Source: CANHVK01 sp046304235 (GTDB lineage: Bacteria > Bacteroidota > Bacteroidia > Flavobacteriales_D > Crocinitomicaceae). Taken from it: a DNA stretch of 64,000 nucleotides. The stretch lies in assembly GCA_046304235.1 (NCBI GenBank), contig JBKCEW010000041.1:1-64000 (forward strand). Direction: 5' to 3'. Below are positions 7,963-16,118 of this stretch, piece after piece. Each line of letters starts with the position of its first letter. Within the stretch, counting starts at the first letter, position 1. The notes under the pieces are model-generated. The model was not told where the DNA came from. It saw nothing but the letters and a program-made list of their open reading frames with translations, and made no database searches. A program made the translations under genes and the position numbers.

Positions 7963-8286
7963 ATGATACTTTACAATGTTACCGTTAGCATAGATCCTGA
8001 AATTCAGGAAGATTGGTTACAATGGATGCGTTCTACACACATTCCAGATGTAATTAATACAGGTTGTTTTATCGAAGGAAAAATTTCTCGTATTCACGGA
8101 GAAGAAGAAGGTGGAGTTACCTACTCAGTAATGTACTTGAGTCCTTCACAAGAAGTGTATGAAGAATACCAAAGTACGCATGCACCTCGTTTACAGAAAG
8201 AACATACGGACAGGTATGCAGGAAAATTTGCTGCTTTTCGTACGATTTTGAATGTGATTGAACAATTCCATCCGAATGTCGGTTAG
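7963..8286 (+). CDS. DUF4286 family protein
   Basis: 107 residues matching the DUF4286 pattern, a dimeric alpha-beta barrel-like fold common in Bacteroidota: start M-I-L-Y-N-V-T-V and the stretch W-L-Q-W-M-R-S-T-H-I-P-D near residues 18-29. Its biochemical role is unknown. It overlaps the rsmA start by 11 bases, and the same pairing is common in this phylum, suggesting a link with ribosome maturation or simply conserved co-transcription. Confidence 0.85.
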   Translation: MILYNVTVSIDPEIQEDWLQWMRSTHIPDVINTGCFIEGKISRIHGEEEGGVTYSVMYLSPSQEVYEEYQSTHAPRLQKEHTDRYAGKFAAFRTILNVIEQFHPNVG

Positions 8287-9064
8287 AGCAAAGAAAAACC
8301 TTGGACAACATTTTTTAATTGATAAAAATGTAAGTAAGCGCATCGCTGATCAATTTGATTCTCATATGGATTGCCATCGAGTGTTAGAAATTGGTCCAGG
8401 AATGGGGGCTTTAACTACTTATTTATTGGAAAAAACGGAAAATGAAGTGTGGGTAATGGACATTGATCGTGATTCAATTCCATATTTACAAGAGCATTTT
8501 CCAGCGTTAGGAGATAGGATTATCGAAGCTGACTTTTTAAAAGTAAACTTGGCTAATTATTTTGGAAATGAACCATTTGCGGTAGTTGGTAATTTCCCCT
8601 ATAATATCTCTTCTCAAATCTTATTCCGCTGTTTAGAATACCGCAATCAAATCCCTGAAATCATGGGAATGTTTCAAAAAGAAGTGGCTGAACGTGTTGC
8701 TGAAAAACCCGGGACTAAAACCTACGGAATCATCAGTGTATTGCTACAAACTTTTTATGATATAAAATATTGTTTTACAGTTGACGAGCATGTATTCAAT
8801 CCACCACCCAAAGTAAAATCGGGAGTTATACGCTTAACGAGAAACAAACGTGATGCTTTGCCTTGTAACGAAAAATTATTCTTCCAAGTTGTCAAAGCTT
8901 GTTTCAATCAACGTCGTAAAATGATTCGAAATTCGATCAAACCCTTTTTAGAAGGAAGACCATTTGAAAGTCGTTTTTTAGAAATAAGACCAGAACGTTT
9001 ATCCGTTGAAGACTTTATCGAGTTGACTTTAAGTATTGAGAAACATAAAGAGGGAGGGGTTTAA
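8276..9064 (+). CDS. rsmA: 16S rRNA (adenine1518-N6/adenine1519-N6) dimethyltransferase
   Basis: RsmA (KsgA) dimethylates two adjacent adenines in the last hairpin of 16S rRNA during small-subunit assembly, using S-adenosylmethionine. The 262-residue protein has the family signature K-N-L-G-Q-H-F-L near the N-terminus, the SAM loop E-I-G-P-G-M-G near residue 41, and the catalytic N-F-P-Y-N motif near residue 107. The ATG at 8276 is chosen over an upstream in-frame TTG at 8258 because it gives the normal N-terminus. It overlaps the end of the DUF4286 gene, so translation is probably coupled. Confidence 0.95.
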   Translation: MSVRAKKNLGQHFLIDKNVSKRIADQFDSHMDCHRVLEIGPGMGALTTYLLEKTENEVWVMDIDRDSIPYLQEHFPALGDRIIEADFLKVNLANYFGNEPFAVVGNFPYNISSQILFRCLEYRNQIPEIMGMFQKEVAERVAEKPGTKTYGIISVLLQTFYDIKYCFTVDEHVFNPPPKVKSGVIRLTRNKRDALPCNEKLFFQVVKACFNQRRKMIRNSIKPFLEGRPFESRFLEIRPERLSVEDFIELTLSIEKHKEGGV

Positions 9065-9150
9065 GACGCTAGACAAAAGACATCAGACAAAAGACATCAG
9101 ACAAAAGACATTAGACAAAAAGACCTGAGACATTAGACATTAGACTAAAA
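9064..9150 (+). repeat. Degenerate tandem repeat AGACAAAAGACATC
   Basis: About six units built from AGACAAAAGACAT and AGACATT fill the spacer behind rsmA. The repeats have no spacers and no palindrome, so this is a mini-satellite and not a CRISPR array. Confidence 0.85.
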
Positions 9151-9187
9151 ACTAAAGTTGTTAGTGTTTAGGAATAAAATAAAGTCT

Positions 9188-9601
9188 TTACTCGACCTTT
9201 ATCTGAATTTTTCGATCGGTATGCAATTCGAAGGATGCTTTTTGAAAGGAAGGAGCGCTTAATTGTTCTCGGGCATTGTTTGAAAAACCGTATTGTTCCA
9301 AAGGAAAACCAAACATATTTTTATCCATATCGAAACTCTTATTTTCATCCAAAATAACTGCAACCGCATATTTTCCTGGATGTAAATCCTCAAATACACC
9401 TGTAGCCACATGGTTATGAGGAGTAAGTATTAAATGTTTATACCTGCCTTTTTTGGTTGGGAATTCATCTACATCTCTATAAAGTGCCATCATCATTTGT
9501 CCCTTGTTTGATCGCAAGCCAATAACCTCTACTTTCAATTTATATAGGTTTGTAGGCACATATGCTAAAAAAGTTAGCAGAGAAATGACAATAAGTTTCA
9601 T
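9188..9601 (-). CDS. DUF2141 domain protein, secreted
   Basis: 137 residues with a short signal peptide and a DUF2141 domain: L-K-V-E-V-I-G-L-R-S-N-K-G near residues 22-34, a central G-K-Y-A-V-A-V-I-L-D-E-N motif near 76-87, and G-F-S-N-N-A near 105. These beta-sandwich proteins are exported; function unknown. It stands alone between rsmA (convergent) and the DUF4139 gene (divergent). Confidence 0.85.
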   Translation of the reverse strand: MKLIVISLLTFLAYVPTNLYKLKVEVIGLRSNKGQMMMALYRDVDEFPTKKGRYKHLILTPHNHVATGVFEDLHPGKYAVAVILDENKSFDMDKNMFGFPLEQYGFSNNAREQLSAPSFQKASFELHTDRKIQIKVE

Positions 9602-9763
9602 AATGAAAATAATATTGCATAAATATAATCTATTTATAACATCGAAGTATTTATAAAAAAAGTTAAAACAACTACCCTATTGTAAGATTGGTTAGTAATA
9701 ATTTTACATCTAAATCGTTAGTGATAAAGAATGTTTAAATTAGCAACTCATTAATCTTACTTT

Positions 9764-11671
9764 ATGAAATTAAATCTACTATTTTTATTTTTTGTTATCG
9801 TTTTAACTAGTCAAAGTTTTGCCGCTGACACCTTAAGAGTGAAATCTTCTGTAAAAAATGTTACCTTATATTTCTCTGGTGCTCAAGTTTTTCGTGCTGG
9901 AAATCTATCTCTAAACAAAGGAACCCATTTTATAGTATTAGAACAACTTCCACAAGGAATTGACAAGCAATCTATACAAGTAAATGGTATGGCAAATTGT
10001 GAAGTACTGTCAGTAAAACACCGTTTGGAATTCCAAAGACAATTAAAAAAAGACCAAGAAATCAAACAAGTTGAAGAACAATTAAAAGCAAAAAACATTG
10101 CAATTGAGGACATTAAAAATAAAATTTATGTATTTGAATTAGAAGAAAAGTTATTACTGGATAATAGTAATCTCAATAAAAATGGAGCAGGTTCAAGTGT
10201 TATTGAGATCAAAGAAGCTGCTATTTATTACCGAGCACGATTAAATGAAATCAAAGCAAATACCTTACAATTAAAATCTTCCTTAGAAAAAATGGTAGAT
10301 GACAAACAAGATATCTATCAAAAATTGAACGAATTACGAAGCAGAAAAATCAATACTTACTCTGAAATTTTAGTTTCCATAGAATGTAAAAGTGTAATTA
10401 ATGGAAACCTTACTTTTTCTTATTTCACAAGCAACGCTGGTTGGGAACCAACCTACGATTTTCGTGTAGATGAAATTAACAAACCATTGACTATCAATTA
10501 TAACGCAAACGTATTTCAATCAACCGGTGAAAATTGGAAAAACGTTCAGTTGAAACTTTCTAGTTATGATCCATCCTTAAGTGGAAAAAAACCAACGTTG
10601 AATCCTTGGTATGTAGGGGGATACGAACAAAGAAGTTCAACTACAGAAAATAATTTTGGTGCACTACAGGGAAAAGTAACTAGTTTAGGTGATGGTATTC
10701 AGTTCGCACAAATCACGATTTACGACAACAGTAACCAAGAGTGTGCCCATTTAGTTACTGATAAAAATGGTCAATTTGCTATCAAGCCTTTGCGTGAAGG
10801 AACTTATTATGTAAGCGTTGAATATCAAGGACGACAATCCATTTCTAAACAATACGTTTATATTAATAAAAACAGAATCAATAATATCGATTTGGTACTT
10901 GGACAAAACGAACGAGATTTAGAAGTAACACAAATGGCATTAACCAATGCAAGTTATGAGGGGAATGTTGATGGGTTAAAAGTGAGAGGTATGGCAAGTG
11001 CTCCTATGATGGGGGTTAAAAGCGATATGTCTGCTAGAGATATGAAAAGTATTGTTCCGGGATCAGAAGTATTGCTATCAAATTCCGTAATCAGCAAAGA
11101 GTATCCTATCGAAATCCCCTATTCAATCAATTCAGATGGAGAAGATTATTTGGTCAAAATCAATGAGGTGGAAGTACCTGTAAATTACGCTTATTACATG
11201 GTTCCGAAATTGGATAAAGATGCGTTTTTATATGCTTCCATTGCGAATTGGACCCAATTGAATTTAATCCCAGGGAAATCAAATATTTTCTACCAAGGGA
11301 ACTATGTGGGAGAAACCAACATCGATAAAAATATCCTTTCTGATACCTTAGAGATTTCATTAGGTAGAGACAAACAATTGGTAGTAAACTACGATAACAA
11401 ACGCATAAAAACAGACAAGAAAATGTTTGGTAATGCGAAAGAAAATGTCACAAACGAAATCACTGTGAAAAACAATAAAAACGTTGCGATCAATGTTAAA
11501 GTGGAAGATCAATATCCATTATCAAACAGAGAAGCTATCAAAATCGAGCGTTTTGAAAATAACAATGCAAAGGTGGATGATAAAGATGGAAAACTTACCT
11601 GGGATTTGAAAATGGAAGCAGGCGAAAAGAAAAGTGTGAAGTTTTCATATGAGGTGGTGATTTCTAAATAA
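9764..11671 (+). CDS. DUF4139/DUF4140 (MuiA-like) secreted protein with a carboxypeptidase-regulatory-like insertion
   Basis: 635 residues with signal peptide (cleaved near S-F-A-A, 18-21). The N-terminal DUF4140 domain (V-T-L-Y-F-S-G-A-Q-V, near 33-42) is followed by a coiled coil (about 85-185) and the DUF4139 beta domain (S-N-A-G-W-E-P-T-Y-D-F near 222-232). A CarboxypepD_reg-like Ig domain is inserted at about residues 300-370 (G-K-V-T-S-L-G-D-G-I-Q-F-A to Y-Y-V-S-V-E-Y), typical of Bacteroidota envelope proteins. The family was named after a mucoidy inhibitor, but no biochemical function is known. It stands alone. Confidence 0.85.
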   Translation: MKLNLLFLFFVIVLTSQSFAADTLRVKSSVKNVTLYFSGAQVFRAGNLSLNKGTHFIVLEQLPQGIDKQSIQVNGMANCEVLSVKHRLEFQRQLKKDQEIKQVEEQLKAKNIAIEDIKNKIYVFELEEKLLLDNSNLNKNGAGSSVIEIKEAAIYYRARLNEIKANTLQLKSSLEKMVDDKQDIYQKLNELRSRKINTYSEILVSIECKSVINGNLTFSYFTSNAGWEPTYDFRVDEINKPLTINYNANVFQSTGENWKNVQLKLSSYDPSLSGKKPTLNPWYVGGYEQRSSTTENNFGALQGKVTSLGDGIQFAQITIYDNSNQECAHLVTDKNGQFAIKPLREGTYYVSVEYQGRQSISKQYVYINKNRINNIDLVLGQNERDLEVTQMALTNASYEGNVDGLKVRGMASAPMMGVKSDMSARDMKSIVPGSEVLLSNSVISKEYPIEIPYSINSDGEDYLVKINEVEVPVNYAYYMVPKLDKDAFLYASIANWTQLNLIPGKSNIFYQGNYVGETNIDKNILSDTLEISLGRDKQLVVNYDNKRIKTDKKMFGNAKENVTNEITVKNNKNVAINVKVEDQYPLSNREAIKIERFENNNAKVDDKDGKLTWDLKMEAGEKKSVKFSYEVVISK

Positions 11672-11677
11672 TCTATT

Positions 11678-11706
11678 CTACCTTTTTTCATTGCCAAAAA
11701 AGGTAG
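11678..11706. repeat. Perfect 11-bp palindrome in a 420-base spacer
   Basis: CTACCTTTTTT (11678-11688) and AAAAAAGGTAG (11696-11706) form a hairpin with a 7-base loop. No T-run follows on either strand, so it is more like a dispersed palindromic element than a terminator. The rest of the spacer 11672-12091 holds a direct AGATT repeat and the pdxJ promoter; I see no gene in it. Confidence 0.6.
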
Positions 11707-11955
11707 AGCCAAAAAGTCTAGCACTGTAATAAGTTTGCTAATTTTTACGGGGTATTTCACTATACAAATTGAAACTCGTCTCAGCTGAAGCTGATTCCTC
11801 AAACACCAATTTGTATTACGTTTCATTTCCTCAAAATTAACGCAAACCAATTACTAGGTGCATATTTAGATCTCGTAACGCTAACGCTTTATAAATTTAG
11901 AATATTTAAAAGGCGACATAGAGATTACGCTTCGATTAAAAATTATTTTAAAATT

Positions 11956-11995
11956 AGAAGATTAAAAGATTACAGATTTAAGATTGTAAGATTAG
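11956..11995 (+). repeat. AAGATT mini-repeat
   Basis: Degenerate tandem copies of AAGATTA/TAAGATTG in the spacer upstream of pdxJ, similar in style to the AGACAT repeat behind rsmA. Confidence 0.55.
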
Positions 11996-12062
11996 CAATT
12001 GGATAACTAAACTTACCATCCGATGAAATGTAACAAGGCAAAGTTAGAGAGAATATTAATTG

Positions 12063-12070
12063 TACCTTTG
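12063..12070 (+). promoter_or_regulatory. Bacteroidota -7 box TACCTTTG for pdxJ
   Basis: Perfect TAnnTTTG, 21 bases upstream of the pdxJ ATG at 12092. The box position argues for the ATG at 12092 and against the longer open frame that begins at 12023. Confidence 0.6.
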
Positions 12071-12091
12071 TATAGGTCAAAAAACGTGGTT

Positions 12092-12808
12092 ATGGAAACA
12101 AAATTAAGCGTCAACATCAACAAAATAGCGACTATTCGTAATGCAAGAGGAGGAAATACACCGAATGTAGTTCAAGTTGCCATTGATTGTGAGCGCTTTG
12201 GTGCACAAGGAATTACTGTACATCCTCGTCCCGATGAAAGACACATTACCACAAAAGATACCTACGACCTATCAAAGGTAGTTACTACCGAATATAACAT
12301 AGAAGGCTATCCTGATGAGCGTTATATGAATTTAATTGCTGAATTGAAACCTGCACAGGCGACGTTGGTTCCTGATCCACCACACGTATTGACTTCGAAT
12401 GCTGGATGGGATACAGAAACCCATTTGGAAAACTTACGAAACATCATAACTGAAATCAAAAAACACGGAGTTCGTACCTCTATTTTCGTTGATACCAACC
12501 TGAAAAACATTGAATATGCGGCAAAAACGGGAGTAGACCGCATCGAATTATATACAGGTCCATTTGCAGAACACTACCCTATCAACTGTGAGGAAGCAAT
12601 TGCGCCTTATGTCGCTGCTGCTGATTTGGCTCACGAATTAGGATTAGGAATAAACGCTGGACACGATTTAAGCCTAGAAAATTTGGCTTATTTCAAAGAA
12701 AAAATTCCGCATTTAGCAGAAGTTTCCATCGGACACGCATTGATTTCAGATGCAATTTATTTAGGGCTAGAAAATACGATACAGCTGTATTTGAAAAGAT
12801 TGATTTAG
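12092..12808 (+). CDS. pdxJ: Pyridoxine 5'-phosphate synthase
   Basis: PdxJ condenses 1-deoxyxylulose 5-phosphate with 3-amino-2-oxopropyl phosphate to form pyridoxine 5'-phosphate, the last ring-forming step of the DXP-dependent vitamin B6 route. The 238-residue TIM barrel shows the family motifs L-S-V-N-I-N-K-I-A near residue 5, H-P-R-P-D-E-R-H-I near 48-56, and G-I-N-A-G-H-D-L-S near 187-195. Length is normal when the ATG at 12092 is used. It stands alone, convergent with the M16 peptidase operon. Confidence 0.95.
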   Translation: METKLSVNINKIATIRNARGGNTPNVVQVAIDCERFGAQGITVHPRPDERHITTKDTYDLSKVVTTEYNIEGYPDERYMNLIAELKPAQATLVPDPPHVLTSNAGWDTETHLENLRNIITEIKKHGVRTSIFVDTNLKNIEYAAKTGVDRIELYTGPFAEHYPINCEEAIAPYVAAADLAHELGLGINAGHDLSLENLAYFKEKIPHLAEVSIGHALISDAIYLGLENTIQLYLKRLI

Positions 12809-12842
12809 AAAAATGTCATAGTATATTGACTTTTCATACCTA

Positions 12843-15728
12843 TTAATCTATTCGAATATCTTTTATTCTCAACTTTTGAATTTCACCGAAGTTTTGTAAT
12901 TGCTTTAGATCTATTTTTTTCAAATTTCCATAAATCGTAATAACACGAGGTCTATTGAGAATGTTTTGTTCGTAAAACCTGTTAATATCATTGAATTGTA
13001 AGTTTTTATATAATTCAAATTCTTTTTTCAAAGGAGATTCACTATAGCCCAATTCTTTGCCATATGCTATTCGAGTTGATAAACTACGGAAATTAGGATA
13101 ATTACTTGTAATTGAATTAATCAACCCTGATCTGACTAGATCTATTCTTTCCGGTTTTTGAGGTAAATATTTCATAATTGAATCTAAAACACCAACTGCT
13201 TCATTCGTTTTATCTACCTGACAACCAATATAAGCGTAAAAATAACCTGGTTTATTTTTTTGAATTGGTGCAATGAAAGAACCTCCGGTTGCATAAGCCA
13301 AAGAACGGTATTCTCTAATCTCTTGCATTAATAATCCTGAAAATCCATCACTTACATAATTATTAAAAGCTTCGGCTAACACTTTGTCTTTCGTTTCACC
13401 AGAGAAATTTGGTGTATTTAGTAAATAGTAAATTTGACTTTGAACTACTTTATTATTACCCATTAACAATACTTGATTTTTGGTAATTGGTAATTTCGCT
13501 TCATCTAAATGAGAAACTTGTATCGTATAACTGACTGGAGGCAATTGTTTTTCAAACATTTTAACAATTTCTGACTCCTCTATATTTCCTGTAAAATGAT
13601 AGGTTATAGCATATTTTTCAGTTTGCTTGAATATTGAAATCAATGAATCGGCCTTTAATTTTTCTACCTCTTTGATCGGCAATCTACTTAAATAATTTGA
13701 TGCCTTTCCTTTTAATGCATAGTCAAGCAACATTCTTCCCATTCCATTCGGATCTTTCAACTCTGACTTTCTTTCATTTTTAATTTGTTCAACGATAGTT
13801 TCAAGTGATTTCTGATCTACTTTAGGTGCATAAATAAGTTCTCTAATTAATGGAAGTGCAGTTTGTAAATTCTTTTCTAAACCCGAAAAATAAAATGTAG
13901 TTCGGTTATTCGTTGCCCATGCATAAGTAGAGACACCCAAGCGATCAAATTCTTTCTTCAAAGCATCACGATTGAAGTCTTTTGTGTAGAAATAATCAAA
14001 TAAATCAAGTGCATATTCCAAATGTGGTATGCTATCTTTTCCAACCCCTCTTACAATTTGTAAACTAAATATATCATTATAAGGATTCTTTGTCAAATAC
14101 AAATCTGAACCGTTTACCTTTAATAATTTAGCATCTTTTTCATAATCTAAAATTCTAGGATTATCGGTTAATTTTACATCAGATAAAAATCGAGTAGCGT
14201 AAGTAGATTCAATTTTTTGATCGGTTACTACAGGCTCGAAGCCTGGTTTATCCAACGTCTCTTTTTTAGGGAAACCCGTTGAAGAATTATAAACCAAATA
14301 TTTATCTGTAAAATATTTTTTTGCAACTTGGATGATGTCATCTTTAGTAAGGGCATTGATTCTTTCTAATTCTGATGTATATTTTTCCCAAGAAGAACCC
14401 TGACAAAACAAATAAACCAAGGTCATACATCTATTCTCTTCATTTTCTAATTCTTGTTTTCTTGTAATAGCTATACTTTGTTTTATATTTTCGAGCAATG
14501 TATCTGAAAACGCTCCTTTTTTAATTTTTTCCACTTCAGCCAATAATAGCTCTTCCGCTTCCTCAAAAGATTGCCCTACTAATTTTGGAACAACATACAT
14601 GATATTTGCGCCATCGTCATTGTAGGTCATATTCATAACTGCTGCTTCTAAAACTTTACCATCCAAATGAAGTTTATCCAAATATCCTGTTTGTGCCCGA
14701 TTACTTAAAAGTCCATTGCAAATTTCCAAAGCAGAAGCATCAGGATGATTATTTCCAAATGTTTTAAAACCTAATGCACCTATTTTTATAGGAGTATATT
14801 TTACTTTAATTTTCTCTATCTTGTCAAAAGTACTACTCGGATAATTCGGAAATTCTGGTACGGGAGCACTTCTTAATTTCGAAAATTTATCTTTAATAAC
14901 CCGTTCAGCAAGTGTAACATCAAAATTTCCAGAGATAATAAGCCCCATATTATTAGCAACATAATAATCATTGAAATACTTGTACATCTTTGTTAACGAT
15001 GGATTTTTCAAATGTTCCACAGTACCAATTGTACTTTGTGTTCCATAGGGATGTGTTTTAAATAATGCTGCTTGGAATTCCTCAAAAACACGATTAAACG
15101 GGCTATCCATAGATCTATTTTTCTCTTCATAGACAACTTCTAACTCCGACTGAAAAGAGCGAAATACTGGATTTTGAAAGCGATGCGCATACAATTCTAA
15201 CCATTTCTCCATTTGTTCACCAGGAAAAGCATTATGATACACTGTCATATCATTTGAGGTAAATGCATTTAACCCCGTTCCGCCAATACTTTTTATCAAT
15301 TTATCGAATTCAGTTGGATTTGCATATTTTGCACTTTGAACACTTTGTTGATTAATTAATTTTTGAATTCTTTTACGTTCTTTATCATCTATCGTTTTGC
15401 CTAATAAATCGTAATAATAGACTATTGAGTCTAAAAAGGGCTTTTCTTTAGCATAATCTGTTGTACCCAAATCCATTGTCCCTTTAAATAAAAGATGCTC
15501 TAAGTAATGTGCCATCCCAGTCGCATCTTTCGGATCATTTTTACTACCTGCTTTTACCGCCATAGCACCATAAACAGCTATCGCACTCGGATCTGGGTTT
15601 AAAATAACGGTCAACCCATTGTCAAGGGTAAATTTCTTAATTGTAAATTGAGAATCTTGTGCTTGAATCGTTTTGTGAGTTGCAAATAAAAACAATAAAA
15701 TTAAAAGGTTGTTTTTCAATATTTTCAT
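12843..15728 (-). CDS. M16 family zinc metallopeptidase (insulinase/pitrilysin type), copy B
   Basis: 961 residues with a signal peptide (Q-A-Q near 22-24), so periplasmic or envelope-bound. The inverted zinc motif HxxEH is H-Y-L-E-H at 74-78, with the third ligand Glu expected about 75-80 residues later in the E-L-E-V-V-Y-E-E region. The protein has two M16 halves; only the first carries the zinc site, as usual. It is a close paralogue of 16118-18997; the first 200 residues are nearly identical, the C-terminal half has drifted. It is the last gene of the AsmA-M16-crcB-M16 operon. Substrate unknown. Confidence 0.9.
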   Translation of the reverse strand: MKILKNNLLILLFLFATHKTIQAQDSQFTIKKFTLDNGLTVILNPDPSAIAVYGAMAVKAGSKNDPKDATGMAHYLEHLLFKGTMDLGTTDYAKEKPFLDSIVYYYDLLGKTIDDKERKRIQKLINQQSVQSAKYANPTEFDKLIKSIGGTGLNAFTSNDMTVYHNAFPGEQMEKWLELYAHRFQNPVFRSFQSELEVVYEEKNRSMDSPFNRVFEEFQAALFKTHPYGTQSTIGTVEHLKNPSLTKMYKYFNDYYVANNMGLIISGNFDVTLAERVIKDKFSKLRSAPVPEFPNYPSSTFDKIEKIKVKYTPIKIGALGFKTFGNNHPDASALEICNGLLSNRAQTGYLDKLHLDGKVLEAAVMNMTYNDDGANIMYVVPKLVGQSFEEAEELLLAEVEKIKKGAFSDTLLENIKQSIAITRKQELENEENRCMTLVYLFCQGSSWEKYTSELERINALTKDDIIQVAKKYFTDKYLVYNSSTGFPKKETLDKPGFEPVVTDQKIESTYATRFLSDVKLTDNPRILDYEKDAKLLKVNGSDLYLTKNPYNDIFSLQIVRGVGKDSIPHLEYALDLFDYFYTKDFNRDALKKEFDRLGVSTYAWATNNRTTFYFSGLEKNLQTALPLIRELIYAPKVDQKSLETIVEQIKNERKSELKDPNGMGRMLLDYALKGKASNYLSRLPIKEVEKLKADSLISIFKQTEKYAITYHFTGNIEESEIVKMFEKQLPPVSYTIQVSHLDEAKLPITKNQVLLMGNNKVVQSQIYYLLNTPNFSGETKDKVLAEAFNNYVSDGFSGLLMQEIREYRSLAYATGGSFIAPIQKNKPGYFYAYIGCQVDKTNEAVGVLDSIMKYLPQKPERIDLVRSGLINSITSNYPNFRSLSTRIAYGKELGYSESPLKKEFELYKNLQFNDINRFYEQNILNRPRVITIYGNLKKIDLKQLQNFGEIQKLRIKDIRID

Positions 15729-15749
15729 AATAACTAAATTAAATAGAAC

Positions 15750-16118
15750 TTAAAAACTCTTCATCACCAACATCCCTAACCAAACAGCCAGTATTCCTAA
15801 AATAACACTTGCCAATGTGTAGGTTAACGCTAAAATAGCGTTTCCATTGTGTATGAGTTGTAAATTTTCATTAGCGAAAGTGGAAAAAGTAGTATATCCT
15901 CCACAAAAACCAATTACGAATAAGTATTTGAGTTTTTCATCTGCTCGTAAAGAAAAATGCAAGAAAATACCAATCAAAAAACAACCTATAAAATTGATTA
16001 TGAATGTTGCTAATGGAAATTTTCCAGAAAAATAATGAGCGATAAATAAAGAAGTTAGGTAGCGTAATACACTACCTAATGCTCCTCCAATTGCTACTAA
16101 TAATACGTTAAAACCCAT
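15750..16118 (-). CDS. crcB: Fluoride ion channel
   Basis: CrcB/Fluc exports fluoride as a dual-topology dimer in the cytoplasmic membrane. The 122-residue protein has four hydrophobic segments, the N-terminal G-G-A-L-G-S-V-L-R-Y motif (10-20), N-F-I-G-C near 42, and the signature G-F-C-G-G-Y-T-T-F-S-T-F near 70-81, which includes the pore residues. It overlaps the stop of the upstream M16 gene by one base (TAATG) and is followed 21 bases later by the second M16 gene, so it is wedged into a peptidase duplication. No fluoride riboswitch was recognised. Confidence 0.93.
   Translation of the reverse strand: MGFNVLLVAIGGALGSVLRYLTSLFIAHYFSGKFPLATFIINFIGCFLIGIFLHFSLRADEKLKYLFVIGFCGGYTTFSTFANENLQLIHNGNAILALTYTLASVILGILAVWLGMLVMKSF

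Noticed and set aside
8258..8275. TTG start for rsmA
   Set aside because: The ATG at 8276 gives the conserved N-terminus; the TTG adds unconserved residues.
9064..9150. CRISPR array
   Set aside because: Units are adjacent and degenerate with no unique spacers and no cas genes in the window.
11678..11706. Terminator of the DUF4139 gene
   Set aside because: Good stem but no T-run after it on either strand.
11509..11850. Minus-strand frame of 113 codons behind the DUF4139 gene
   Set aside because: Half of it lies antisense to the conserved gene and half in a palindromic spacer; composition is not protein-like.
12023..12091. Longer N-terminus for PdxJ
   Set aside because: The promoter box TACCTTTG lies within this stretch and family length fits the ATG at 12092.
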